Origin: Phytomonospora endophytica
Lineage (GTDB): Bacteria; Actinomycetota; Actinomycetes; Mycobacteriales; Micromonosporaceae
Length of the DNA: 64,000 nucleotides
NCBI RefSeq assembly: GCF_014202425.1
Contig: NZ_JACHGT010000002.1
Location: 566,164-630,163 of the forward strand
Direction of reading: 5' to 3'
The notes under the pieces were generated by a model that saw only the letters and a list, made by a program, of their open reading frames with translations, did not search any database and was not told where the DNA came from. Both the position numbers and the translations under genes were made by a program. This document shows, piece after piece, positions 41,604-49,364 of this stretch (within the stretch, counting starts at the first letter, position 1; the number at the start of each line of letters is the position of its first letter).

Positions 41604-42689
41604 CTAGCCGTGGAACACGACCTCCGGCCAGTCCGCGCTCGGCCCGTCGAGGAGGCCGCCGTCGCCGCAGCCGAGGTGCTCGGCGAAGAACGCGCTGACG
41701 TAGGCGCGGGTCAGTTCCGTCGCCCGCACCGGGTCGATCGCCGACTCCATGGGCAGGCCCAGCTGCGACCCGAGGAGCCCGACGTCGGTGAAGGACGCGT
41801 GCTCGGTGCCCGTCACCTCCAGCCAGCGCTTCCAGCCCGTCGACAGGCCCCAGGCGTCGGTCCACGTCGGGTTGTTCACCGCGGTCCCCTCGTGGCCCAT
41901 CAGCATGAACGGCCGGCCGAGCGGCATGTCGGGCATCTCGTCGATGTTCCCGTCGACGTTCAGGCCCGCCTTGATGCGCGGGTCGAGGCGCATGGCCGCG
42001 AAGGAGCTGGCCCCGCCGAGGGAATGGCCGCCCATGGCGATGCGGCGGGTGTCGATGAGCGACTTCCACGGCCCCCGGCCGGTGAGCTCGTCCAGCACGA
42101 AGCGGACGTCCTGCGCGCGGCCGCGCTGCGCCTTGGCGAACTCGCCGGTGCCGCAGGCGCGGCAGGTGGTCGTGCGCCCGTCGGGGAACTCCAGCACCGA
42201 CTCGTAGTTGTGGCTGATGACGGCGACGAGGAAACCCTCGCTCGCCAGCTGCTCGGCGACGCCGGTCAGGATCGCGCGGGGCTTGTTGAAGCCGGGCGAG
42301 AGCACCACCAGGGGCTTCTTGCCCCGCAGCGGCCGGGCGTCCGGATAGGCGTGGGTCTCGACGTCGCTGAGAAGGTTCGGCGGGAGGTCGAGCTCGGACT
42401 GGATCAGGAACAGCCGCGCCTCCTCCGGCGTCAGGTAGCCCGCCGTCGGTCCGTGGTCCTGAGCGGTCGGGTACCAGAGGGCGACCATGAGCTCGCGGTC
42501 CACCTCCGGCACCCACGGGTCGGGCCGGCCCTCGTCGACGAGGTGCAGCTGGGTGACGCCGACGGAGTACGCGCCGGTCGGTTCCAGCAACCGCGGCACC
42601 GGTACGGCGGCCGCGGCGGCGGGGCCGGTGGCGACGAGCCCGGCGGACACGGCGAGCGCGGCCGCCGTGCGGGCGATCGTTCGTCTCAT
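41604..42689 (-). CDS. Secreted alpha/beta hydrolase (platelet-activating-factor acetylhydrolase-like)
   Basis: 361 aa with a Sec signal peptide (RTAAALAVSAGLVATGPAAAAA, split at about residue 28) and a strong ribosome-binding site AGGAAGG. The nucleophile elbow is MGGHSLGG (Ser near residue 206), the oxyanion region LSPGFNK lies upstream, and EHASFTD supplies the likely catalytic histidine. PAF-AH-type enzymes cleave short acyl esters of phospholipids; some actinobacterial relatives act on polyesters or lipids. Substrate unknown. Two cysteines in TTCRACGTG may form a disulfide. Confidence 0.87.
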   Translation of the reverse strand: MRRTIARTAAALAVSAGLVATGPAAAAAVPVPRLLEPTGAYSVGVTQLHLVDEGRPDPWVPEVDRELMVALWYPTAQDHGPTAGYLTPEEARLFLIQSELDLPPNLLSDVETHAYPDARPLRGKKPLVVLSPGFNKPRAILTGVAEQLASEGFLVAVISHNYESVLEFPDGRTTTCRACGTGEFAKAQRGRAQDVRFVLDELTGRGPWKSLIDTRRIAMGGHSLGGASSFAAMRLDPRIKAGLNVDGNIDEMPDMPLGRPFMLMGHEGTAVNNPTWTDAWGLSTGWKRWLEVTGTEHASFTDVGLLGSQLGLPMESAIDPVRATELTRAYVSAFFAEHLGCGDGGLLDGPSADWPEVVFHG

Positions 42690-42985
42690 GTGGATTCCTT
42701 CCTGGGTCGCCCCGACGTTATGGCCGGTGGCCGGGCGGGCGCGTCGGTCCGGCGGCAGACTTCCGGTCGGCCGCGGTGATGATTCCGGCGCGGGGTCGTT
42801 CGCGGGATGTAGGCCGCTCGGGTGACGCCCCGGATCGGTGCCCGCACCCACCGTCCGGACAGCTCTGGCGCCCACACGTCCAGACCCTGTTCGCCCTCCG
42901 TCCCACCGTGGCCCGCCGTCGGCGCCGGGCCGCTAGCGTGACGGCACACGCACAGCCGACGGGGAGCCGCCATGGGTGACCGGAC

Positions 42986-44074
42986 ATGACAGCCTGGGAG
43001 GACAGCGGTTTCCCCCTGGTCGGGCACCGGGATTCGCCCTACGGTGTCCGGGTCGGCGTCTCACCCGAGTCGCCGCTGCTCTCCGGTGACGCCGGGGGGC
43101 TGTGGATCCGCACCGTGGGACATCCCCGGAGCGGGCCGCCGGTGATCGGTGTCGGCGACGCGCCGGTGCTGTCGGGGTGGGGGCAGGCGCTGGTGCAGGT
43201 CCCGCCGGGGCGGCATCTGGTGACCGCGCAGATCCAGGGCGCCGGGGAGTGCGGCCGGACGGTGGAGGTTCCGGCCGGCGGCATCGTCGAGCTCGACTTC
43301 GTCGAATCGCGGCTGGGCGGCAAGGGCGTGCTCGGGCCGTCGGGGCGGGTGCGCGGGACGGGCTTGACCGGACCGCGGCTGATCACGGTGATCCTGGGCG
43401 TCCAGGCCGTCGCGATCGCGATGCTGGTGACGCTGCTGAACTCCGGTGAGGGCTGGCTGTTCGCGCTGCTGGGCTGGCTGGTCTGGACGGTGCTGGCGAC
43501 GTGGCTGGTGTCCCTGCCGATCCGCTGGCGCGGCCGCTCGATCGTGCTCGCCCAGTCGGGCGAGGCGGTCCCCTACGACGGTGGCGGTGAGGCGCCCGGG
43601 ACGCTGCTGCCCGCGCTGCGCCGGCCGCCGGTCCCCCGGCCGCCCGAGAGGCACGGCGGGCTGCTGCTGCACGTCGACGTCGACCAGAACTCCACGCAGG
43701 ACGGCAGCCCGCGCTTCGACGCCCACGAGTCGTGGACGCCGCCGCCTTCGCTGTCGGTGGACGGGATCGCGACGGCCGTCGGGCACGGGCCCTGGTTCTA
43801 TCCGCTGCCGGCGGGCGTCCACCGGGTCCGGCTCGTGCCGCCCACGATGGACGGGCACGAGCCGGCGACCGGACCGGTCGAGCTGGAGGTGACGATCGAC
43901 GTCGGCCGCGTCACCCACTACGACGTGGAGCTGCGGGTCGACCTCGCCTACGGCCGCGGCGGTCACCTGTCGGCCTACGAACCGTTCCTGTCGGCGATCC
44001 TGCGCGACAAGCACAGTCCGCCGGGCTCGACGCGCATCGGCGTGACCAGTTCCGGACCGCAGGTGCCGCGCTAA
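42986..44074 (+). CDS. Membrane protein of unknown function with two central helices
   Basis: 362 aa. Residues 1-120 and 185-362 are soluble beta-rich regions; two adjacent helices lie between them (LITVILGVQAVAIAMLVTLL and LFALLGWLVWTVLATWLVSL). The two soluble parts share a pattern (VPPGRHLVTAQ / LPAGVHRVRLV followed by a V-E-V run), suggesting an internally duplicated domain. The ATG at 42986 overlaps the stop of a five-codon reading frame (42972-42989) that itself has GGGGAG upstream, so translation may be coupled through it. No family recognised. Its stop overlaps the convergent GNAT gene. Confidence 0.7.
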   Translation: MTAWEDSGFPLVGHRDSPYGVRVGVSPESPLLSGDAGGLWIRTVGHPRSGPPVIGVGDAPVLSGWGQALVQVPPGRHLVTAQIQGAGECGRTVEVPAGGIVELDFVESRLGGKGVLGPSGRVRGTGLTGPRLITVILGVQAVAIAMLVTLLNSGEGWLFALLGWLVWTVLATWLVSLPIRWRGRSIVLAQSGEAVPYDGGGEAPGTLLPALRRPPVPRPPERHGGLLLHVDVDQNSTQDGSPRFDAHESWTPPPSLSVDGIATAVGHGPWFYPLPAGVHRVRLVPPTMDGHEPATGPVELEVTIDVGRVTHYDVELRVDLAYGRGGHLSAYEPFLSAILRDKHSPPGSTRIGVTSSGPQVPR

Positions 44075-45003
44075 CGCAGGTCGATGCGGCAGCTGTCGGT
44101 GGTGAAGCCCGCGCGGTCGAAGGCGGCCTTCATCGGGACGTTGGCCAGGTCGGTGTTGGCCACGATCTTCTCGGCGCCCTCGTCGCGCAGGATGTGCGTC
44201 ATCTCGGCGAGCAGGTCGTCGACGTAGCCCTTGCCGCGATGTCCGGGCAGGACGGCGAGGTAACCGATGACCGGGGTCGTGGGTGTGTGCGCGGGGAAGA
44301 TCGCGCCGACGGGCGAACCGTCGGCGTCGTGGGCGAGGCGCCACCAGTCGCGGCCGCGCGGGTATTTGAGCAGGTCGCCGACCTCCTGTTCGGCGGTGGC
44401 CGTCGCCCCGATACGCCGGGTGTCGTCGCCGGTGTAGGCGTCGAGGGTCCCGGTGTAGCTGTCGGCGACGGCCTTGACGAAGTCCTCGTCGGTGCCCTCG
44501 GTGAAGGTGAGCCGGGCCGGCCGCAGCGGCAGTCCCGCGTCGGGCGTCCAGTGGAATCCGTGGCGTTCCACGAACACCGACAGGCCCGCCGCCTCCGCCG
44601 CCGCGATCCGGTCGCCGACCACGTCGCGGACGCCTTCCCTGCCGCGCCACTCCGTCGGTGTGGGCAGCAGGTACGACGGTCGCGGACCTTGTCCCTTGTG
44701 GACGGCGGCGTAGGCCCGGCGCATCAGTTCCGCGCCGATCGCGATCCGGTCGGGCCGCTCGCCGATCTCGAACCAGTCGACGCAGTACGGCTCGTCGTCG
44801 CCGGGGAAGCCCCCGAAGGCCATGCGCGCCACGACGGTCTCGCCGTCGACGGCGACCCACATCCATTCGGGCCGGTACCGGCCTTCCGCGAGGTACTTCG
44901 CGGGGTCGATGCGGCGTTCGAAGCCGACCTCCGGGGAGGCCGGATGCGGGTAGGCGCCGAAGAGTGCGGCGTCCTCAGTGGACAGTCCCTTGTAGGTGAT
45001 CAC
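44071..45003 (-). CDS. Two-domain GNAT acetyltransferase, downstream copy of a tandem pair
   Basis: 310 aa, GTG start. The C-terminal GNAT domain has the acetyl-CoA loop LAVLPGHRGKGYVDDLLAE (about residues 248-266) followed by VANTDLANVPMKAAFDRAG. The N-terminal half looks like a degenerate GNAT domain (EWMWVAVDGETVVARMAFGG). It matches the next gene upstream in length and motif order, so the pair arose by tandem duplication. Ten base pairs separate the two genes. Substrate unknown. Confidence 0.85.
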   Translation of the reverse strand: MITYKGLSTEDAALFGAYPHPASPEVGFERRIDPAKYLAEGRYRPEWMWVAVDGETVVARMAFGGFPGDDEPYCVDWFEIGERPDRIAIGAELMRRAYAAVHKGQGPRPSYLLPTPTEWRGREGVRDVVGDRIAAAEAAGLSVFVERHGFHWTPDAGLPLRPARLTFTEGTDEDFVKAVADSYTGTLDAYTGDDTRRIGATATAEQEVGDLLKYPRGRDWWRLAHDADGSPVGAIFPAHTPTTPVIGYLAVLPGHRGKGYVDDLLAEMTHILRDEGAEKIVANTDLANVPMKAAFDRAGFTTDSCRIDLR

Positions 45004-45013
45004 CGCGCCCCCC

Positions 45014-45946
45014 TCACCGGAAGTCGATCTGGGCCGAGGTGGTGCGGAAACCCGCGCGGTTGAAGGCCTTCGCCATCGGGAAGTTCGCCTGGTCGGTGTT
45101 CCCGGTGATCCGCTTCGCGCCGCGCTCGGCGTGCCCGTGGATCATCTCGGCGAGCAGCTCGTTGACGAAGCCCTTGCCACGGTGACCGGGGAGCACGGCG
45201 ATGTAGCCGATGCTTCCCCGTTCGGCGGAGAAGGTCGTCGGGAAGATCGCCCCGACGACGTCCCCGTCGGCGTTCTTCGCCAGCCGCCAGTGCTCACGGC
45301 CCGCGAGGGACGTCAAAAACTCCCAGCTCGACCGCGCGGCGGCCTCGATGCCGTCGCCGGCGACGGCGGCACTGTCGTGGGCGTCGAAGGTCCCGGGGAG
45401 ACTCGCGGTGATCGCGTCGAGCAGCTCCTCGTCGCCCGCCTCGGCGAAGACCAGGCGGTCACCGCGCTCGGGCAGGCCGTCGGCGGGTTCCCAGGTGTAG
45501 CCCCAGCGCTCGACGAAGGCCGACAGTCCCGCCGCCTCGACGGCGTCGATGCGGGCCTGGGCCTCGGCGCGCACGTCGGGACGCTCGCGCCAGCCGGGTG
45601 GCAGGACCAGCTGGAACTCGGGCCGGCCGCCGTCGGCGTTGGTCGTCTCGGCGTAGGCGGCCCGGGCCAGCGCGGCTCCGATCTCGGTGGTGGCGTCGCC
45701 GAGTTCGAACCAGTCGAGGGTGATGGGGTGCTCGGTGCCCGGCCGGCCCCAGAAGGCGGCCCGGGCGATGGTCTCACCGTCGCGGAGCGCCACCCAGGTC
45801 CACTCGGGGCGGGTGCGGCCCTCGGCGAGGGTTTCGAGATAGTCCTGCTTCGCCTCGCGGCCGACCTCGGGGTGGGGCGCGTGGGGGAAGCGGGTGAAGA
45901 GTTCGGTCTCGCCGGCATTGATGCGGCGGATGGTGACAGCGGACAT
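45014..45946 (-). CDS. Two-domain GNAT acetyltransferase, upstream copy of a tandem pair
   Basis: 310 aa from the ATG at 45946 with GGAG upstream. Same plan as its neighbour: N-terminal EWTWVALRDGETIARAAFWG and C-terminal IAVLPGHRGKGFVNELLAE, then GNTDQANFPMAKAFNRAG, and the same ending (DLR versus DFR). The acetyl-CoA loop R/Q-x-x-G-x-G/A reads HRGKGF. The double-GNAT layout recalls mycothiol synthase and related actinobacterial enzymes, but it is shorter and lacks clear MshD hallmarks. Confidence 0.85.
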   Translation of the reverse strand: MSAVTIRRINAGETELFTRFPHAPHPEVGREAKQDYLETLAEGRTRPEWTWVALRDGETIARAAFWGRPGTEHPITLDWFELGDATTEIGAALARAAYAETTNADGGRPEFQLVLPPGWRERPDVRAEAQARIDAVEAAGLSAFVERWGYTWEPADGLPERGDRLVFAEAGDEELLDAITASLPGTFDAHDSAAVAGDGIEAAARSSWEFLTSLAGREHWRLAKNADGDVVGAIFPTTFSAERGSIGYIAVLPGHRGKGFVNELLAEMIHGHAERGAKRITGNTDQANFPMAKAFNRAGFRTTSAQIDFR

Positions 45947-46093
45947 CGCGGCTCCAGGAGTGTGAGACGCACTCCCGGGGTACGGGGTCAGCCTTCGGCG
46001 AGTGGAAGGTGGGAGCGCGGAGAGATACAGGTCGACATCGCGTTCCTCCTTCCTTGCGGGCTGCCCTCGTGGCGGCGGTAACCATAACACGCC

Positions 46094-46627
46094 TCAGTCG
46101 AGGTCCTCGCAGACATTGTGCTCGGGGCCGAGGTCGACGGGCAGGGACCGGGTGCCGTCGGGGGCGAAGGCGACGACGTGGAAACCGTCGAAGAGGTAGT
46201 AGCCGCGCGGGAGGTCGAGGTCGCCGTCGCGGAAGCCGGTGCCGACCGGGCCGATCATGACGAAGCGGGCCTCGGTGCCGTCGGGACGGTACTCGGAGAA
46301 GCCGCGCCCGCCGGCGTCGACGAGGAAGCGCTTGCCGGTGTCGCGGTTGACGAACTCCGACATGAGCGGCCCCTCGTACTCCTCGATCTTCTTCGTCCCG
46401 TCGGGGTAGCGCTCGACGACGCGGGAGCGGATGTCCTGGCTGACGACCTCGTGGCCGAGCGGGAAGTCGCAGTACAGGCCGTCGGCCGCCTCCCAGTTCC
46501 GCTGGAACCAGGGCTGCCAGGGCTCGGGGCCGATGACGGTGGTGGCCGGTTCGGCGTGGGCGGCGGCGGGGGCCAGGACCGTCGCGGCGGCCACGGCGAG
46601 GGCGAACAGGACCGATCGTGCGCGCAT
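46094..46627 (-). CDS. Secreted protein of unknown function
   Basis: 177 aa from the ATG at 46627, directly after GGAGGAGAC. Signal peptide MRARSVLFALAVAAATVLAP with cleavage likely after AAAHA. The mature part has two cysteines (GLYCDFP and NVCEDLD), which may pair, and repeated tyrosine/proline turns (RYPDGTKKI, YRPDGTEARF). This looks like the small actinobacterial exported proteins around 170 aa with no assigned role. Divergent from the CGNR regulator, sharing the palindromic region between them. Confidence 0.75.
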   Translation of the reverse strand: MRARSVLFALAVAAATVLAPAAAHAEPATTVIGPEPWQPWFQRNWEAADGLYCDFPLGHEVVSQDIRSRVVERYPDGTKKIEEYEGPLMSEFVNRDTGKRFLVDAGGRGFSEYRPDGTEARFVMIGPVGTGFRDGDLDLPRGYYLFDGFHVVAFAPDGTRSLPVDLGPEHNVCEDLD

Positions 46628-46641
46628 GTCTCCTCCGTTCA

Positions 46642-46670
46642 CTAACCGGACAGTGATCTCTAACCGGTTA
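46642..46670. promoter_or_regulatory. Putative operator between a secreted-protein gene and the CGNR regulator
   Basis: CTAACCGG occurs twice in direct orientation 18 bp apart (46642-46649 and 46660-46667); the second copy is part of a perfect palindrome TAACCGGTTA (46661-46670). It sits about 50 bp before the CGNR gene and 15 bp before the divergent gene. This is the sort of site an autoregulated transcription factor would bind. Confidence 0.5.
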
Positions 46671-46718
46671 TGGCGAGACTAGTGGTTATCGAGTGGCCGG
46701 GCAAGGGATACTGGCGAC

Positions 46719-47330
46719 GTGTACTGGACGGAAGTGCTCGGATACCGCATGCCGAAGCCCGTCGGCGGCCATCCCGCCCTCGACTTCTGCGATACCTACG
46801 CGGGCTGGAACGGCCCCCCGCTCCCCCGCGGCGAATGGCTCCCCGACTACGACCAGCTCACCGTGTTCACCGTGCACGCGGGCCTCGTGTCGGCCGAGGA
46901 CGCCGCACCGGTCCGCGAGCTCGGCGCCGACCTGCCCGCGGAGGCCGCGAAGGTCCTCGACACGGCCCGCGCGCTGCGCGCGAACCTGTACGCCGTCCTG
47001 CTGGATCCGGGCGACGCCAAGGCCTTCGGCGTCGTCGCCGGACTCGCCGCCGAGGCCGCCGCGCACGCCGAACTGGTCTCCGGGGACGACGGCGTCGCGC
47101 ACTGGCGGATACCGTCGGCCGTGGAGCTCGAACTGCCGCTGCGGCTCCTCGCCCAGTCCGCCGCCGAACTGCTCTGCTCCCCCGACCGTGCGCACGTCCG
47201 CGCCTGCCCCGGCGACGAATGCGGCTGGCTGTTCCTCGACCGGCGCGGCCGCCGCCGCTGGTGCAACATGGCGACCTGCGGGAACCGCGCGAAGGTCCGC
47301 GCCTTCGAGGAGCGGCGGCGCGACGGCTGA
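46719..47330 (+). CDS. CGNR zinc-finger / ABATE-domain transcription regulator
   Basis: 203 aa from a GTG at 46719. Residues 10-150 form the ABATE (stress-induced regulator) domain, with PALDFCDTYAGW; the C-terminus has the diagnostic zinc ribbon CPGDECGWLFLDRRGRRR followed by WCNMATCGNRAKVR, whose four cysteines bind zinc and contact DNA. This is an actinobacterial family thought to repress or activate neighbouring genes. The palindromic site in its upstream region suggests autoregulation and control of the divergent secreted protein. A 13-bp stem terminator follows. Confidence 0.92.
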   Translation: MYWTEVLGYRMPKPVGGHPALDFCDTYAGWNGPPLPRGEWLPDYDQLTVFTVHAGLVSAEDAAPVRELGADLPAEAAKVLDTARALRANLYAVLLDPGDAKAFGVVAGLAAEAAAHAELVSGDDGVAHWRIPSAVELELPLRLLAQSAAELLCSPDRAHVRACPGDECGWLFLDRRGRRRWCNMATCGNRAKVRAFEERRRDG

Positions 47331-47338
47331 ACGCGCGC

Positions 47339-47370
47339 GACCGCCCCGGCGTGTGCGCGCCGGGGCGGTC
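47339..47370. terminator. Bidirectional hairpin between the CGNR gene and the Ro gene
   Basis: GACCGCCCCGGCG pairs perfectly with CGCCGGGGCGGTC across a 6-nt loop, between two convergent genes. This is a typical GC-rich actinobacterial terminator. Confidence 0.7.
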
Positions 47371-47408
47371 CTCGTGCAGTCCACCTACACGTGTCTTCCG
47401 AATCAGGT

Positions 47409-48956
47409 CTAGAAGGGCCAGGCGGCCCGCTTTCCCGCTTCCAGCAGCGGGATCATGCCGAAGGCGGCGTCGGAGAGGCCCCCGAAGGTGTGCCGGTTCG
47501 CCGTCGTCGGCCCGTGTCCGTGGCGGTATCCCGCGAGGTTCCAGGTGTAGACCGGGACCTCCGCCGGGACCGCACGCGTCGGGTCGCCGCCCGCCCCGCT
47601 CCACGCCTGCTCGTCGGTGACGATGACGACGCGGTCGTGGTGGTCGAACCAGCGGCGGACGGCCACGGCGGTGTCGGTCCCACCGAGGTTGCCGAAACGC
47701 TCGACCACGCGCAGCACCGAGTCGCCCTTGCGGAAACCGACGCTCTTCGAGGTCGTCCCGAACTCGACCAGGTCGGCCTTCTCCGCCCGCAGGGCCAGCG
47801 CCGTGCCGAACACGGCGGCCGTGTCGGCGAAGGTCAGGCCCGCGCGCCGCGAGTTCGCGAAGAACATCGAACCCGAGCGGTCGACCAGGACCAGCGTCCG
47901 TCCACTGAAGACCGGCACGTTGGCGAGGCTGTGCGACAGCGCCGTCTCCAGGGCCTGCGACCACCGCAGCGAACCCGTCGCCCGGTGGGCGGACAGGAAC
48001 CGCATCGGCAGCTGCTTCGAACGCGCCACGCGAACCGGATCGGCCAGTTCGGCGGCGACCCGCGCGGCGACGTCGTCGTCCACACCGGCCTCGTCCAGAC
48101 TCCTCAGGTTGCGAAGCCTGGCCATGAAACCCATGCCCGGCAGCACCGCGGTCCACGCCTCGGCGTCCATCGGGCCCTGCAACCAGCCCGCGAGCGCCTC
48201 CCACGTCATCCCGGCCGCCTTGAGACGCTCGGGATCGCGCAGGACGGCCCGGCGCCGGTTCACCGGCAGGGCCATCAGCTCCGCCCGCGAACGCAGCAAC
48301 GGCAAGGACCCGGGGATCGAGCCGGCGTTGCCGTGGCGGCGGTCGAGAGCGTGCGCGAACAGGGCGCCCTGAGCGTCCGAAGTGGACGACGGGTGGGTCA
48401 GGTCGAGGACGTCGGCGAAGCGGAAGCCCGCATTGGCACTGTCGTACTTGAGCAGCGCGTACTCGTCGTAGAGCCGCACGGCCGCGTCGGCGATCCCGCG
48501 CTTGACCGGCTTCGGGAGCGCGCGTCCGTACCGCGCGTTCCAGTAGGCCAGGGCCTCACCGGGCTCGTCGGCCCGGCGCAGCACACTCGACACGATCGAC
48601 CGCGAACCCGGGATCCCGGCGCGGACCATCCAGTACGCGGCCTCCAGCGCGCCCACGAGGGCGGCCGAACGCATGTTGGCGGTGGTGCGCAGCCAGACCA
48701 GGAAGCGGCCGAGCCAGTCGGGATCGCTCACGGCGAGCTTGCGGATCAGCTTGATGTAGCGCGAGTCCCGCGCGTCGGCGGACTCGTAGAAGGACTGCTC
48801 GCCGCAGAGGTTCGACACGGCGAGCAGGAACAGCTCGCCCTTCGGGTCGCGCTCGTAGCCGGGGGCGCCCTCGTGGGTGCGTCCCGTCGCGTGCGCGGCG
48901 CCCTTGATCGGTCCGGCGCCGGACGTCTTCTGCCGGGTCTTGTTGAACTTGGCCAT
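47409..48956 (-). CDS. rsr: Ro/Rsr ortholog: TROVE-domain RNA-binding protein
   Basis: 515 aa from the ATG at 48956 with AAAGGCGG upstream. The first 340 residues form the HEAT-like TROVE ring (ELFLLAVSNLCG, TTANMRSAALVGALEAAYWMV, ALPKPVKRGIADAAVRLYDEY). The C-terminal von Willebrand A domain has the MIDAS motif DRSGSM at residues 359-364 and later FGNLGGTDTAVAVR and VIVTDEQAW. Ro proteins bind the ends of misfolded RNAs in the central hole and Y RNAs on the outer ring; bacterial Rsr with YrlA RNA assists RNA decay and repair after stress. Two YrlA-like RNAs lie just upstream on the same strand, as expected for the family. Confidence 0.95.
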   Translation of the reverse strand: MAKFNKTRQKTSGAGPIKGAAHATGRTHEGAPGYERDPKGELFLLAVSNLCGEQSFYESADARDSRYIKLIRKLAVSDPDWLGRFLVWLRTTANMRSAALVGALEAAYWMVRAGIPGSRSIVSSVLRRADEPGEALAYWNARYGRALPKPVKRGIADAAVRLYDEYALLKYDSANAGFRFADVLDLTHPSSTSDAQGALFAHALDRRHGNAGSIPGSLPLLRSRAELMALPVNRRRAVLRDPERLKAAGMTWEALAGWLQGPMDAEAWTAVLPGMGFMARLRNLRSLDEAGVDDDVAARVAAELADPVRVARSKQLPMRFLSAHRATGSLRWSQALETALSHSLANVPVFSGRTLVLVDRSGSMFFANSRRAGLTFADTAAVFGTALALRAEKADLVEFGTTSKSVGFRKGDSVLRVVERFGNLGGTDTAVAVRRWFDHHDRVVIVTDEQAWSGAGGDPTRAVPAEVPVYTWNLAGYRHGHGPTTANRHTFGGLSDAAFGMIPLLEAGKRAAWPF

Positions 48957-49011
48957 GTCTCGTGCACCGCCTTTCATTGACAAAGTAGGAGAATTCGCCG
49001 CGGCGTACCGC

Positions 49012-49156
49012 GCCAAGGGTGTCCGAGATCGAAGTCGACGTGGGAAACGTGGATGTCCTGGGCCGCTAGACGACAGGGCCGGGTGGTGGCCCCGGCGGGA
49101 TTCGAACCCGCGTTTTCGACTTAAGAGGTCGAAGTAACCCATGTCTGCGCACCGGA
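49012..49156 (-). ncRNA. Second YrlA-like RNA, permuted tRNA mimic upstream of rsr
   Basis: Read on the minus strand it starts CCGGTGCGCAGACATGGG and shares GGTTACTTC with the first copy. In order: a hairpin TTCGAC-CTCTTAA-GTCGAA, a T-arm (stem GCGGG/CCCGC, loop TTCGAAT), a 7-bp acceptor-like stem CGGGGCC/GGCCCTG closed by ACCACCC, then a Glu-tRNA-like D-arm GTCTAGCGGCCCAGGAC. This T-before-D order is the circular permutation of YrlA RNAs. A joining stem ACATGGG/TCCACGT has one mismatch. The Ro-binding CGAA element of copy 1 is not preserved and the 3' boundary is uncertain. Confidence 0.7.
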
Positions 49157-49194
49157 CGCCCTTGGCTTGGGCACGCCCTCCCGAGTTCAAGGCC

Positions 49195-49325
49195 GGCGGC
49201 GGTGACCGCGGCGAACCGCGTTACATGCTCTACCTCTGAGCTACGTCCCCGAAGAGACGGCGGGATTCGAACCCGCGACACTGCAAACCAGAAGTAACCG
49301 CTGCCTTCGCACCGGGAGGTGCGTA
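49195..49325 (-). ncRNA. YrlA-type Y RNA (permuted tRNA mimic)
   Basis: On the minus strand a terminal helix CGGTG/CACCG holds an internal loop CGAA opposite GCGGT, then GGC/GCC. This matches the Ro-binding helix of Y RNAs. A joining stem GCG(G)TTAC/GTAACGC leads into a tRNA-like module: T-arm GCGGG-TTCGAAT-CCCGC, a 6-bp acceptor-like stem CGTCTC/GGGACG closed by a TTCG tetraloop, and a D-arm GCTC-AGAGGTA-GAGC. The tRNA parts come in permuted order, so it is not an ordinary tRNA gene. It has its own promoter and lies upstream of rsr, the known arrangement for Rsr and YrlA. Confidence 0.88.
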
Positions 49326-49331
49326 GGAATG

Positions 49332-49360
49332 AACATACGCAGCGCATCCCCGCCGATCAA
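49332..49360 (-). promoter_or_regulatory. Sigma-70-like promoter of the YrlA RNAs
   Basis: On the minus strand, -35 TTGATC (49360-49355) and -10 TATGTT (49337-49332) are separated by exactly 17 bp. The predicted start falls near 49325, a few bases before the Ro-binding helix of the first RNA. It would drive a transcript carrying both RNAs and possibly rsr. Confidence 0.65.
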
Positions 49361-49364
49361 CGCA

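Noticed and set aside
49080..49320. Two ordinary tRNA genes
   Set aside because: T-arms precede D-arms and acceptor strands are joined by a loop, so no standard cloverleaf forms; the permuted Y RNA model fits all stems.
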